From the NCBI GenBank assembly GCA_018398765.1, contig JAHBMJ010000399.1, positions 62,501 to 126,500 of the forward strand: DNA of 64,000 nucleotides, read 5' to 3'. Numbering within the stretch: position 1 is the stretch's first letter; each line of letters opens with the position of its first letter. Under the pieces are notes generated by a model, which worked only from the letters and a program-made list of their open reading frames with translations, had not been told where the DNA came from and did no database searches. Positions 11,050-23,220 of the stretch are shown one piece after another. The DNA comes from Chromera velia. Lineage: Eukaryota > Sar > Chromeraceae. The position numbers and the translations under genes were made by a program.

Positions 11050-12790
11050 GAGTGCCACCAGAACAAAGAACCTTTGCGCTTAATTCGTTCACTGTGTGGC
11101 TGGCCCACTATAGGTGCGTTGTCCGTGCTAGCTGTATTCAAAATTGTTGTCATCCATAAGAAAAAACATGGAATATGTGAGTGTACTAACACTGCTTTCA
11201 AAAATAGTGTTTCAAAAAAAAAAAAAATCTAGAAAAAAATGTTGAAAAGTAATGTTTTTTTACATGTCATGTTTGATCTTTAATTAGCAATCTTCGAGTT
11301 TAAAGTCGTTTAAAGATAAAACGTATCAATCAATCAACTTTAATTCAATTGAATTTAATAATTATTGAAAGCTTTATAACCGCCTCAATTCAACTCATTG
11401 AAATTTAAAAATACATTAACTAAACTAAACCAAAGTTACTAAACTAATAACAGACGGATAAAAAAAATTATAGTCAAAAATAAATGAATCTAGAAATAAA
11501 TAAATGAATCAATTAACTAGTGAATCTTAGTCAGGATTAAGACTTTGTAATTGTATACACTTTCCTATTCAAAAATGAAAAAAGATATTGAAGGGTGAAT
11601 CACTGAATTCTCTTTGTTTATTTTAATTTGATTGTAGAATATAATTTCATTATTTTTTTTCGCATCGAACGTCTTTTTTAAATTATATTTTTGAATTGAA
11701 GAGTGTCTAAAAGATGTACGGATGTTTGTAATAATTTGATATTATCAACAGCATACAGCAGCAGTGACTCACTGGGTTGAAACATTTGAGCGTCAGATAG
11801 TATGACGCGGAGTCTGATCAAGCTTTATCGAGCTTCGAATTTCGTTAAACTTAGTGTTGAATCGTCAGATCTAGTCAAATCACTACGGATCACTAATTCA
11901 TTTTTTGCATTTTTATAGATTTTTCAAATCTTAGTCCATGCATGATCTTTTTGTGCGTGTTCACACGTCTATATGATCCTAATCTAAGTTTCATTTCACT
12001 CCTAGTCTCGATCATTTCGGGGCTGTTTGTGTTCATGCATGCAGTCGATCTGCTCAACACGGCGGCGGCCGGGGCCGTGCATGCATGCATGCGTACATGC
12101 TCATGCCCTACCGATACGCCGCGCGCGAGTAGCCGCGAGCCACGCCGAGCTTCAATGTCAGAAACTCCGTCCATACAGATCGTCGATCGTCAGATATCGT
12201 CAGTCAGCTGAATTGGAAGGTGCTGAGCAAAGGCAAATCCTGTGTATAGCATCTAGAACTCGGTTTTGTCCCTGCAAATGCATCAGACGGAGGCAGGCAA
12301 AAGACGGGCAGGGATGTGGCAAAGCCTTGGATAGAGTGGCGTTGCGTTGCTTTGGCTCACTTCTTCTTGGTCATTGTGTTGTTCGGTCTTGTTTGCCTCC
12401 GCCCATTGGATTGATTCGGTTGGTCTTATGAAGTTTTACCACAGAGAGGAAGATGTGCACTTCCATAATGGACACTTCAAGGTGGCGCATGATTTGAACT
12501 GGGGCTGAAAGTCTCTCTTGGGCAGAGGCTTGCGACCCCTGGCTACGTACCGCCTCCATCCCCCAGTTAGAGAAAGGGCAGAAGGAGGGTCTCTGCCAAC
12601 AGGGAGGGACGAAGGAAGGGAGAGAAAGTGTTCGACAGGAGTGCAGTGCGTGAACTTCGTCCCCTTCTCTGTCTGTATCTCTCTGAGAACGGAACGCGTC
12701 GGCGTCGCAAGATCTGTTCGAAGTCACTGCCGCTCAGGCAGGTAGAGAGCGCACGCTCTTCTCTTCAAGCAGCGGAACAGACTGAAGGGA
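11050..12790. other. AT-rich intergenic region and SCaMC 5' flank
   Basis: 11100-11940 is strongly AT-rich with no coding signal. 12030-12100 holds GCATGCATGC runs next to a GC-rich block. 12430-12790 is the upstream flank or 5' UTR of the mitochondrial carrier gene. Open frames here show no splice support or family resemblance. Confidence 0.55.
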
Positions 12791-13094
12791 ATGGCCGGAA
12801 TCTTCACGCGCACGGTCGTGCGCTTGGGAGGAGTCGCCTCGTCAGTTTCCCCCCCCCTCTCTCTCTTCCTTCCTTCCTTCCCTCCCACCTTCCTTCCTTC
12901 TTCAGTCTGCGTGTGTGTGGCACTCCGTCTCCTCCCACTGGCGCCCGTCTGTGTACTGCTGCCTGGGATCCTCTCTGTCCAGTCTGTCCGTTCCTTCCTT
13001 TTGCTTCCTTGCGCAAGCCATGCAGAGGGGGGGAGGGAGCCACGGAGACGCGCGGTCACAACGAAATATTCTTCCTCCAAAAGAGAGAGATGAC

Positions 13095-13126
<32 letters not shown>

Positions 13127-13372
13127 TTCCTTCAAGACAACAGGAGAAAACCATGCAGCCGACATCTTCCTCCCCCAGCAAGACTCACTGATTTGTTCAA
13201 TGTCCGATTGGTGCCGTCTCGAATAATCATCTCCCTGCTTCCTCTATGATCCATCCTTCTGTACCTCTCTCTGTGCTTCTGTCAGTAGAAGTACTTACAT
13301 ACAAGCAATAAATCAGTAGGTAAATGCACTCGTGCAAGGCGTACAAACACCTTGAGAAACTTCTCCATGGCC

Positions 13373-13414
<42 letters not shown>

Positions 13415-13454
13415 GTCTCCGTCTCAGTGTCTCTCTCTGTCCCTGTCTCTGTCC

Positions 13455-13489
<35 letters not shown>

Positions 13490-14389
13490 TGTGTGTGTCT
13501 GTGTGTGTGCATGTGTGCATGTGTGTGTGTGTGTGTGTGTATCTGTCTCCCTTTCGCTCGGTCTGTGCAGGTACGGGCGTTCCCCTGACCTTCCCCGTGA
13601 CGGCAGCGACTCCTCCTCCTCCCCCATGCGCTCCTCTCTGGACATGGCCAGGTACAAGAACGAGTTGATGCAAGAGGCAGACGGCAGCAAGATGGCGTTC
13701 TTCGAGGAACTCTCGAACGGAAAGGGACACATGACGGTGGAGGACATCAGTCGGCATCTCAGAGATCAGGTAGGCGGGTCCATGTGGGTGTGGGTGTGAG
13801 GGGAGAAGGCAAATCATGCTTTTTTTCTACGGAGTCATGCTGGATCAATTTGGCAGGCCAGAAAGGGACGGGGGGAGGATCAGAGGCGGGATAAGTGACT
13901 GACTGCATGGGGCTGTATGCAGATGTAGGTACATGTGTGCAGGTGAGACAGGCTACCAAGACACTCATGAAAAGTCAAACGATCATGATGAATCAATCAA
14001 GCGGTTGGTTTCTGCACCCACCCCCGTGATGTCTGATTGATTGCAGTGTTGCGTCGACTCGTCTGACGCGAAGAAGCTCGCGAAGGACGTGATGAAGGCA
14101 GCGGACTTGGATGGAGATGGCGTTCTGGTCTTTGAGGAGTTTTGTGAGTTTGTCCAGGGGAGACGGAAAAGACTTCTGGCGCTGTTCGAGTCCGTCGACC
14201 TCGACAAAACAAAAAAGTCAGCACTAGGTCTGCATGGTAGCTAGACGCTTCAGTTCCAAGCAAAAAGGAAAAAACCTGAATGAATGAACACTTTTTCCAA
14301 TTTTGTCATCTCTCCACTCTCTTTCTCTCTGCCCCCCCCCCGGCAAAAGCCCATGTGATCGAACGAAGTAAGACAGATTCCAAGTAAGA

Positions 14390-14425
<36 letters not shown>

Positions 14426-16038
14426 TCTGACCTGATGATGAGTTGAATGATTGCAGCATCACTTTGAAGAACCTGGCCGACTCGATTGATGAGAACATCA
14501 TCCCGCCCCTCAACGTGAAGAGCTTCATGGAGAGAGTGGATGTGGATCGCACACGGTCTGTCTGTTGATGGGGGTGCTCCATTCAGTGGGAGGGAGGGTG
14601 GGTTGTCTCGTTTGGTTTGTGCGCGTGGTTGAATGTTGAATGTGGTCCCGCGGCTTTCTTTCGTTGGTCGGATTGTTCTTTTGGTGAATCGACGTTGACG
14701 GGGGGGTTCTGTCTGCATGGGTAGGATTGTTCTTTTGGTGAATCGACGTTGACGGGGGGGTTCTGTCTGCATGGGTAGGGTATTGAGTCCAAGTCTTCAC
14801 TGTAATTCTTTCCGCTTCTCGTTTCTCATGTACATGCATGCGTGTGTTGCGGGTGTGTGTGCAGAGACATTTCATACACAGAGTGGGAGAGGCACTTCGT
14901 TTTCCTTCCCACTTCGCATCTGTCAGTCAGTCAGTCAGTGCGTGAGTCTGTTAGATACTCAGGGGGGTAGAACGGCATGGGGCGTGCGGGAGGTAAGAGA
15001 GAGGGAGTCTGAAATGGAGAGGAGAAGGATCGGGTGGGGAGAGCCTCTTTTTTTTTCTTCTGGTTCTCGAGGTCTTTTGGGGCATGCTCATTCTTTTGTC
15101 TGAGCGTATTGAAGGAAAGGAACGTGTCAGTCCCACGATATTGCAAGCTTGGGAGAGACCGCCTCCCGTCGACATCTGTCGGGAAGAGATCCTGCCTGCC
15201 TGCACCTGCACATTGAATGGATACATACAGTCGAAAAGATCAACTTGAATCATGTCAAATCATCGATATGTGTGTGAACGTACACATGTTCTTTTGATTT
15301 TTCCCTTTCTTCCTTCTTTCAGGGAAGACTTTTTTGAGGTCTGGCAGGAGGAGACGGGGTTTCTCGACATGGGGGAGGTCAGCAGAATTCAATTCTCCAG
15401 AGTGCACAGGCGGGTAAATTGGGAAAGTTTTTGATGTGATGAGATTGGTCTTGAGGGTCGAAAGGAAAAAATAAGGGCAGGAGAAAGACAAGACGGAAGG
15501 AGAAGAAAGGAAGGAAGGCAAACCTCCCCAAATGCATCCATCTGCTTGTGTGTCTTCTTTTCTATGTGCGTGTCTTTCTCTGCTCATGGAACCTCCTCAT
15601 TCCCACTCTTGCTTCCTTCCTTCCTTCCTTTCCTGCAGGCCCTCTCGTGGCCCTCTGGAGGAGATGGGACGAACGGGGAGTCTCCTCGGGCTCGGCGGTT
15701 ATCCTCGAATTTGGGTGGACTCTTGCTTGGGGGGGGCAGGCGGGCAGCAGAGAAGGAAAGGGAAAAACAGGAAGAATACCGGGAAGCGAAAAAAGAGAGA
15801 ACCCCAAAGGAAAAGGAGAAGGAAGAAGAAAAGAAGAAAACAGGGCGGCGAGACGAACCGAAGCCGCCCCTCCTCTTCCCCTCCTCGGAAGCCGAGGAAA
15901 AGGAGACGGGGGTGACTGCATCTGACAGCAGAAGCAGCAGCAGTGTGTCTGCTCCTGCCCGTGCCGTCTCTTCCTCTTTCTATCAAGCGTTTCTGGCGTC
16001 CTCTGCCTTCATTCACTTGAGCTCTGGTTCAATTGCAG

Positions 16039-16072
<34 letters not shown>

Positions 16073-17430
16073 TAGTCTCTCTATCTGCATGGCAGGAGTG
16101 AAATTCGATATCTACCAACGCTTTCGAAGAACTTCTACACCCCCTTTCCTTTCTTTCTTTCTTTCTTCCCTTCCTTCCTTCCTTCCTTCCTTCCTTCTGC
16201 CTGCCGGCCTGCCTGCCTGTCGGTCGGTCGGTCGGTCGGTCGGTCTCTACGAAAGGGAAAAAAAAAAAGACGATACAGTCTGTCTGCCTGTATGCGTTTT
16301 TGAGTCCCATGTGGTCGTGCAAGTGTGCAAGTGTGCGTCTGTGTCTTTTGTGGTCGGGCATTGGGCTTTTGAGCCCATACTGCGCCACTGTTCTGTTGTG
16401 TCTCTTGTAGAGCTAGCTTTGCAGGTGCAACGTGCACACTCCATGTACGCTCGCATAGGTGTGTGCATTTTCAGTGCATGTGCATGTATTGTCTGCTGGT
16501 GATGCGTGGTTTGCATGAACGCTCGAGCGCTCATGCAGGTGCGGTGTCCCGTACGGCGACGGCCCCGCTTGATCGCATCAAGGTGATGATGCAGATCACT
16601 CGAAAGAAGGGCCGCATGCCCCTCACAGAGACGTACAGACAGATTCTCAGGGAGGGGGGGTGGAGGGCTTTTTTTCGGGGGAACGGAACGAACTGTCTGA
16701 AAATTGCGCCCGAGTCGGGTCTCAAGTTTTTTGCCTACGATCGGGTGAAGAGGTGGTTGCTGGCCTTCAAAAAGCAACGGAGGGAGTGGGACAGTCTGTG
16801 GGTAGAAACACAAAACGAACAATTGAGGGCATCTGGGGGGGGAAGTTCGACGGCATCATTCGGGAAAAATTCACAGCAACGGCAGTCTCTGCATAGCTCG
16901 GCCTTGGCCCAATCGTCTGGTCCTTCTGATGCTGTGAAAGAGAAAAGAGGGGAGACCCGACATCCCTCCCATCATTCTCTTTCTTCTGCCTCCTCTTTAT
17001 CTGTTTCCGCGTCCTCTCATAGAATTCCCATCGCATACCAATACATTCTCCTGGCAAGGGACGGGGTGGGATTGGGGACAGGGCGGCAAAGGGAAAAGGA
17101 AAAGGAAAGAGAAAGGAGGAGTGAGCCTGGACCTTCGTCCTCCTCTGCTTCTACTACTACTTCTTCTCCTTCTTCTTCTTCTTCTTCTTCTTCTTCTTCC
17201 AGCTCTTCCTCCCATGCGTCAGAAAGAGAAAGAGACAGAGTAGGGGAAAGAGAGAGAAGCTCCCACCACCACCACCCCATCCAGCCCCTCTCTCTGTCCC
17301 TCTTCGAGAAGCTGGTGGCAGGGGGGAGCGCAGGGGCTCTCTCACAGCTGTGCATCTACCCGCTGGAGACGGTGAAGACGCGACTCGCAGCGGCGCCCTC
17401 TGGAATGTATCAGGTCGGTCGGTGCGTCTG

Positions 17431-17461
<31 letters not shown>

Positions 17462-20400
17462 TCCACTGAGAGAGCGCGCCAAAAGAAGAAAGAAAAAAAC
17501 AGAAGAGAATGAAGAAGGAGAAAAAGGGAGAGAAAAGACGATATTGTCTGTCTGTCTGTCTGTCTCTGTGTCTTCCACGCTTTCTCTGATGTCTCTTTTT
17601 TAAAAATGCTGTTTTGTTTGCCTCTTCACCATTTCCTTTCAAGTCGTCTTACAGTAGCCATGAAGACTTGTGAGTCACTTCTGCTTCCACTTCTCTTTGG
17701 TGCCTGCCTGCCTGTCTGCAGGGTATCTGGCACTGTCTGGTGGACACCTACTCGAGGGGGGGGGTTCGGGCGGTGTACAGGGGCCTCAACGCGTCTCTGG
17801 TGGGCATCGTGCCCTACGCAGGCATCGACTTGGCGACCTTCGAGACGCTCAAGAATTGGTATGCCAAGACGTTCGGTCAGTCAGAAGAGGGTGGCATTTT
17901 TGTTGTTTGTTTGTGTGTTTGTATGTTTGTTTGGCTTTCGTCGTTTTGCTGCTTCTCGTTTTAAGTGTCACAGAGAGAGAGAGAGAGAGAGAGAGAGATC
18001 TCAAAAGAAGAAAGAAAAGCATGACGAGGGAAGAAGAAAGAAAAGCATGACGAGGGTGTGTCCGAGTAGGATGCAGTCTCTCTCTATGTTGACTCTTGTC
18101 TTACAGACTCTTTTTCGTTCAGTCGGTTTTCTTCTCCTCTTTTTGGGTTCTGCCTGCTCGCACATCCCAAGTGAGAAACCTTTTGCAAAAGTCTTTACCT
18201 GTCTCGCTTCCTTCCTCGCTGTCTCCGCATCAAGAAGTGAATGGGGGGGGCGGAGCAGGCAAAGGAGACGGGGCCGCCACCGTGTGAAGGAATGAAGGAG
18301 CTGGAGGGGGATCGAGGGAGGGGGTGCGAGCGAATCTGTGGGGGGGGGGGCAAAAATTGAAAAAAAAAAAAAAAAGTAAATGAAAGCGTAAACTAACGAA
18401 CTTTCCCCAATGAGGGGTGGGTGAGTTCAAATGAAATTCCCTCCCTCTCTCCCTCCCTGCCTGTATGCATGCATGTATGCACATGAATGAATAAATGAGT
18501 GAATGAATGAATGAATGCAGAGTTCGGGAACCACCGGGAGCCCTCCGTCTTCGTCCTCCTCTCCTGTGGGGCCATCAGCAGTCAGTCAGTCAGGCAGTCA
18601 GGAGAGCAGAGTCTGAGTGAGGACTCTCTCTCTCTCTCTCTCTCGAGAGAGAGAGAGAGAGAGAGCATGCAGAGAGTCCAGACGGGCGCCGCACATGCCA
18701 CGCAGGAGTCTTGCCGGTTGGGATGTCTCCGTTCATATTCGTTCCTGCGCAGTCTGGTCTCTAGATTTGCGCTCGTTCGTTTGTGTCGTGGAGGTCTGCA
18801 CACGTACCGGCCTCTGCCTCTAGGTGTGTGTCTGCAGTGGTTACTCACTCAAGAGAAGGAAAGGGAAGTGCGGAAGTGAAAGGTACGTATGGAATGGAAA
18901 GAGAATGCATCGGCTGCTTGCTTGCTGTTTTGTTCCTGATGGTGTTTCTTTGAATGGCAAGAGAGGCTTCTTTTCTTGTCTCCACGCAGGTGCAATGGGG
19001 CAAGTCGTGGCGTATCCAATAGGTAGGTCAGTTGGAGTTTGAATCTGCTGCGGGGGGGTTTCCTCATGATTCTTTTCCCTCTTGCCTCCTTATTTTTTTC
19101 GGTCTTTCACGTTTCTTTCACGTTTGTTCCTCTCTTCTCTTCCTTCCATGTGTCTTTCATTTCGAAGGTCTGGTTCACTTCTTCCTCTTCCTTAGAAAAG
19201 ACAGGAAGAAGGAAAAGATTTTTTTCCTTTTTTTGATGCTGAAAACTCTAATGTAAAAGAAAGTCGGGAAGAGTTATGCGGGACCCTCCGTACATCAAAT
19301 GATATGCAGACGCATGGCTAGGTAAGTGAGGGGGTTGAGTTTTCTTGATTGAGTGTCCGGGTGGTTGTGTGAATCAATGGACGGATGAATTGACAAGAAA
19401 CCCTCTCGGCAACGCAGTCACGATCTTCGTATGCTTTGAATGATCGATGTGGTGTCTCCCTCCCCCTGCATGCCGCCTGCCTGCAGCCCTTGTCCGTACT
19501 CGCCTCCAGGTGGAGGGCATGACGCAGACCCTGCAGGGATACCCCCAGATGGAAAGAGCAAAGTACTCGTGTCAGTCTGTCAGTCTGTCTGTCTCTGAGT
19601 CTGTCTCTGAGTCTTTCTTTCAGTCAAGCGGGCAGCTAGGCGGGCAGTCAGTCAGTCAGTTGGCCTTTCAGGTAAGCAGGTAGGCAGACAGCGAGTCCAG
19701 GAGACACAGATAGACAGTCACTTCGTAGTTGTAGTGAGCATGCCAGGAGCCTGACAGGCAGAAAATCTGCATGACGGAAGGGAACGACTAGGTGAAAGAA
19801 ATGACAGAGGGAAGGAAGAAAGGCAGGAAGGCGGGAGGGACGGACAGAGGTGAGCAGACCTTTTGGATTTTCTTTTTGATCGCGGATTCTCCTGAGGACC
19901 TTCCTCTTGTGGAGTTGCGTCTTGTTCGCCTTAGTCTGAGCAAACGATCGCCTGATGCATGCATGCACAGACAGAGAGAAAAAGAAGGGGCGGGGGACCA
20001 GTCAAAACGCCCACCTGAGCTTTCTGTCTTTGCCTCTGTGTTTGTGTCATGCTGAGAGAAAGTCATTTTTTTGCCGTGTCCATCTAGTCCTTTGTCCTAA
20101 ATCCAGTGTGAAAGAGCATGGAATAACACTGTGCTGTGCTAGCTGTTGACAAGCGCCACACTGCCTCGTGCGTTGCTGCCAACTGTCAGCCACCCAGAAA
20201 TAGATAGGCCGAATGATGGCGACGGCGCATAATGATGAAGATGATGATGAGGTCCTCTGTTTGGAGGGAGAGAGAGTCCTTCCTCAGTCTGCCTCCGTCT
20301 GTTCTGTTCATGAACCTCCTTGTCTCTACCTGCCTGCCTGCCTGTCTGTCTACCTGCCTGTTTGCCTGCCTGCCTGTTTGTCTGCCTGCCTGTTTGTCTA

Positions 20401-21074
20401 CCTGTTTGTTTGCCTGCTTGTCTGCCTGTTTGGCTGCCTGTTTGCTTGCCTGGCTGTTTGTTTGCCTGTTTGTTTGTCTGCCTGCCTGTTTGTCTACCTG
20501 TTTGTTTGCCTGCTTGCCTGCCTGTTTGTTTGCCTGCCTGTTTGTTTGCCTGCCTGTTTGTCTACCTGTTTGTTTGCCTGCTTGTCTGCCTGTTTGCCTG
20601 CCTGTTTGTTTGCCTGCCTGCCTGTTTATCTGCCTGCCTGCCTGCAGCTGTCCTGGGCGCTCTCCGGACGATCGTCCGAGAGGAGGGGTTCCTTGCTCTC
20701 TACAGGGGGTTGTTCCCTAACATGATGAAGGCGGTGGGTGGGTGCATGGGGTTGGTGGGGTGGGTGGGGTGGGAGAAGGGGGTAAAAAAAGGGGGGGTGG
20801 GTGCATGGGTCCTCGTGTGGATGCTCTCTGTCGCCGGAGAATTGTGTGCACATCATGTGGTGCTGCGGGCGCATGACAGCCTTTGCCCTTATATCTGTCT
20901 GCTTCGTTGAAGAAAGAAGGTGTCAGGTAAATCCTGTCTGCATGTTGTATGGGGGAAAGGTGAAGAAAGCACATGGTCTGTGACTGGACTCTATGCCTGT
21001 TGTCGCCTTTGTTTACTTCCCCCCCTTTCATGTGCGTACGTGTGCGTGTGCGTATGTGTGTGTGTGTGTGTGTG

Positions 21075-21119
<45 letters not shown>

Positions 21120-21125
21120 CGTGCG

Positions 21126-21176
<51 letters not shown>

Positions 21177-21629
21177 CTGATTGATTATTTTCGCTTCTGA
21201 TGCTGTACATGTCTCTGTGCGCTGTTTTTCAGGTCCCTGCGGTGTCCATTTCTTGGGCTGTCTACGAAACCTGCAAGAAGCATTTGACGTCAGTCTGTTC
21301 CTCTGTATGTCTGTCTCAATGCCTGCCTGTCATCCTGTCTGAAAACAAGATAGAAAAAAGCAGTCGTATACTCACGTCTGCGTAAAGCTCTAAATGATGG
21401 TGAGAGGGGGCAGATGAGACCTCTCGAAATAACACCCTAAGGTTTTTGTTTGTTCTTTGTTGGGTAACCAATGGCGAGAAGTGACGCGAAGTTGTGTTTT
21501 TTTGGGGTGGGGTGGGGGTGTTGTGGTTCCTATCTTCTGGATGTGTGCATTGTTCTTCTCCGCACGGATGGTGACTGCCCTGGATTTTTGTGTGTCATGT
21601 GCAGGCGGCTCGCTGACGAACGAGACTGA
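12791..21629 (+). CDS. EF-hand (Ca2+-regulated) mitochondrial carrier, SCaMC/APC type, 14 exons
   Basis: SCaMC carriers exchange ATP-Mg for phosphate across the inner mitochondrial membrane under Ca2+ control. Exons: 12791-12840, 13571-13769, 14047-14216, 14457-14555, 15323-15377, 15639-16038, 16539-17413, 17722-17875, 18521-18580, 18990-19022, 19487-19570, 20648-20733, 21233-21288, 21605-21629. All phases agree, giving 781 aa. Residues about 84-190 are EF-hand-like. The loop [12 protein letters not shown] (103-114) is canonical; the others are degenerate. Three carrier signatures follow: PLDRIK (334-339), PLETVK, and PIALVR, the last with the SCaMC-typical loss of the acidic residue, then [12 protein letters not shown]. 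The family is usually near 470 aa. The excess is a low-complexity EF-to-carrier linker (192-318) and a Ser/Arg-rich insert of about 179 aa (400-578) between repeats 1 and 2. The final donor choice fixes a short tail, RLADERD. Confidence 0.93.
14669..14776. repeat. 54-bp direct tandem duplication in an SCaMC intron
   Basis: Two identical units starting GGATTGTTCTTTTGGTG, at 14669 and 14723, in the intron after the exon ending at 14555. Identity suggests a recent event. Confidence 0.9.
16039..16260. repeat. Intron start made of (GTCT)n, then (TTCC)n and (GTCG)n
   Basis: The donor after 16038 is the first unit of a (GTCT) run. Further on lie TTCC and GGTC arrays. Any of several in-register GTCTGT units could act as the donor, which makes the exact junction ambiguous by repeats of four bases. 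Confidence 0.8.
20326..20647. repeat. (TGCC/TGTT)n array ending at a splice acceptor
   Basis: About 320 bp of TGCC and TGTT tetranucleotides ending TGCCTGCCTGCAG directly at the acceptor of exon 20648-20733 of the carrier. It creates a long CLPVCLPAC frame that is not a gene. Confidence 0.9.
21050..21175. repeat. (GT)n-(CT)n-(GT)n microsatellite
   Basis: Intronic dinucleotide run between carrier exons 20648-20733 and 21233-21288, pyrimidine/GT-rich on the transcript strand like most others in the window. Confidence 0.9.
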
Positions 21630-22985
21630 CCGACTGGTGGATCGACCGATGGAAACGGAAGTCAAGGGTTAATTGGCGTTTGCATGCAGGGGAGTTGGTA
21701 TGCAGGCCCAAATACTCATCGGGAAGCACGGAGCCGGGGACTCTTGGAATCGCACGTTTTATAGTATTTTAACTCAGAGATTTTCATCGTCAATCAGTCT
21801 GAATCGATGCAATATCAGAAACAAGCAAATGATCTTTACGTACATATTATGTATAACCAGTGCATTGAACAAATACATTGCTTTGACCAGTTTGATGCAA
21901 ACAATTATTGCAATAGTTGCAATTAATTGCCAATAATTGCCTATAAAACAAAAATTTAATTTTTCTAGGTGCTCTAGGGTGTTTAAAGGACTACTAATAA
22001 CATTTTTGTGTTTTTTTATACATATTTAATGTGATGTACAGTATTTTAATACTTATATAAATGAATTTAAAATCTTTGAAAGGAGTTATACTAAGTTATA
22101 CAACTCATTAGTAAGCTATTACTTGGTATTAATACCTGTAATATATTTAACAATAACTATTTTATTTTTTAACATAGAAAATATAAACTTAGAATTCAAT
22201 ATGAATGATGAACAACAGAGTGCATGATGAAGAATTGCGCTGCTTCTTGCAGAGCAGACAGGCATATTTGCCTTTGATGACCTCCCCTTTGTCGTTTGTC
22301 TCTGCACTGTCTTGCAACGGAGTCTGTTCGTAGAAGTGTTTGAAAATATGTTCTGGTGCAAGGCCACAGTACGACATCGTTAGAAGAAAGGAGAAACTCA
22401 GAACTCTTCTCACTGCTCCTTTACTTTACTTAGTCGGCTGAAGCTGCCAAACAACAGACAATAACTGGAAACCGAGCCGTTTCCATAAATATATACATGT
22501 AACAGTATTGTACGTACATGTACGCATACGTGTTTTGTCGGTCTACGCGGCTTAATTGCGTGCAAAGCAGTCGTACTGCGCGCGCACCGCGCCCACTTTG
22601 CACCGTGCGCATGCTTGATCGCTTTGGCGCCCTATAAACTATAACGTGCGTTTGGCGTTGTCTTTCACTAGTTTTGAGCCTAATAAAAAACCTCAGACTC
22701 TCAATTTTAAAATTGTATACAATTATTGCAATGAATTGCAATGAGCTAAGAGCTTGCAATGAATTATTGCTCCCAATTATTTGTAATTATTGCAATTACA
22801 ATTATTGCTTTCAATACACTATGTATAACGTATAAAATGAATAATTGAATTCATAACTCTAATGTTTGATTTGATTTGAGTTGGTTAAAGCTAGTTAAAG
22901 CTGTTATGGTCTACTCAAACCGTAATTTAAGTCTTTAATTGATCGTTCTGAGACCTTTTGCTGCCTATGTCCTTTGGCAGATATC
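21630..22985. other. AT-rich intergenic region
   Basis: Strongly AT-rich, with clusters of ATTGCAAT-type motifs at 21899-21942 and again at 22715-22810. These resemble each other in inverted sense and could be remains of a small element. A CG-rich island with alternating CGCG lies at 22530-22615. No gene is supported. Confidence 0.5.
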
Positions 22986-22989
22986 GCGA

Positions 22990-23220
22990 GAATCATAATG
23001 GATGAAGTGGGAGCAGGTGGCAGACTGGGAAGCAGCTAGGGAAGCAGAAGGTCCCAGGTTCGATTCCTACCCCCACCTCTTTTACCTTTCGCGTGAAACC
23101 GATTCCGCGTGGCGAACCGCAGCCGAGACCGCGCGGTGTACCATAAGAATCAGAAATTAGCCGATTATGAAAGAAGAAAAATGCAGAGCTGAATAGTTTA
23201 AGTCGCATCCAAATTTAGTG
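22990..23220 (+). repeat. tRNA-like sequence, possible SINE head
   Basis: 23016-23090 contains an A-box-like TGGCAGACTGGG and a B-box GGTTCGATTCC at normal tRNA spacing (about 40 nt). The acceptor and T stems do not pair well, so a working tRNA is unlikely. A tRNA-derived short retroelement is the simplest reading, but I see no second copy in the window to define its ends. Confidence 0.4.

Noticed and set aside
12371-12727. Minus-strand 118-aa ORF
   Set aside because: No recognisable motifs, and it overlaps the 5' flank of the well-supported carrier gene.
20213-20910. ORFs of CLPVCLPAC type
   Set aside because: Products of a TGCC/TGTT tetranucleotide array ending at a splice acceptor.
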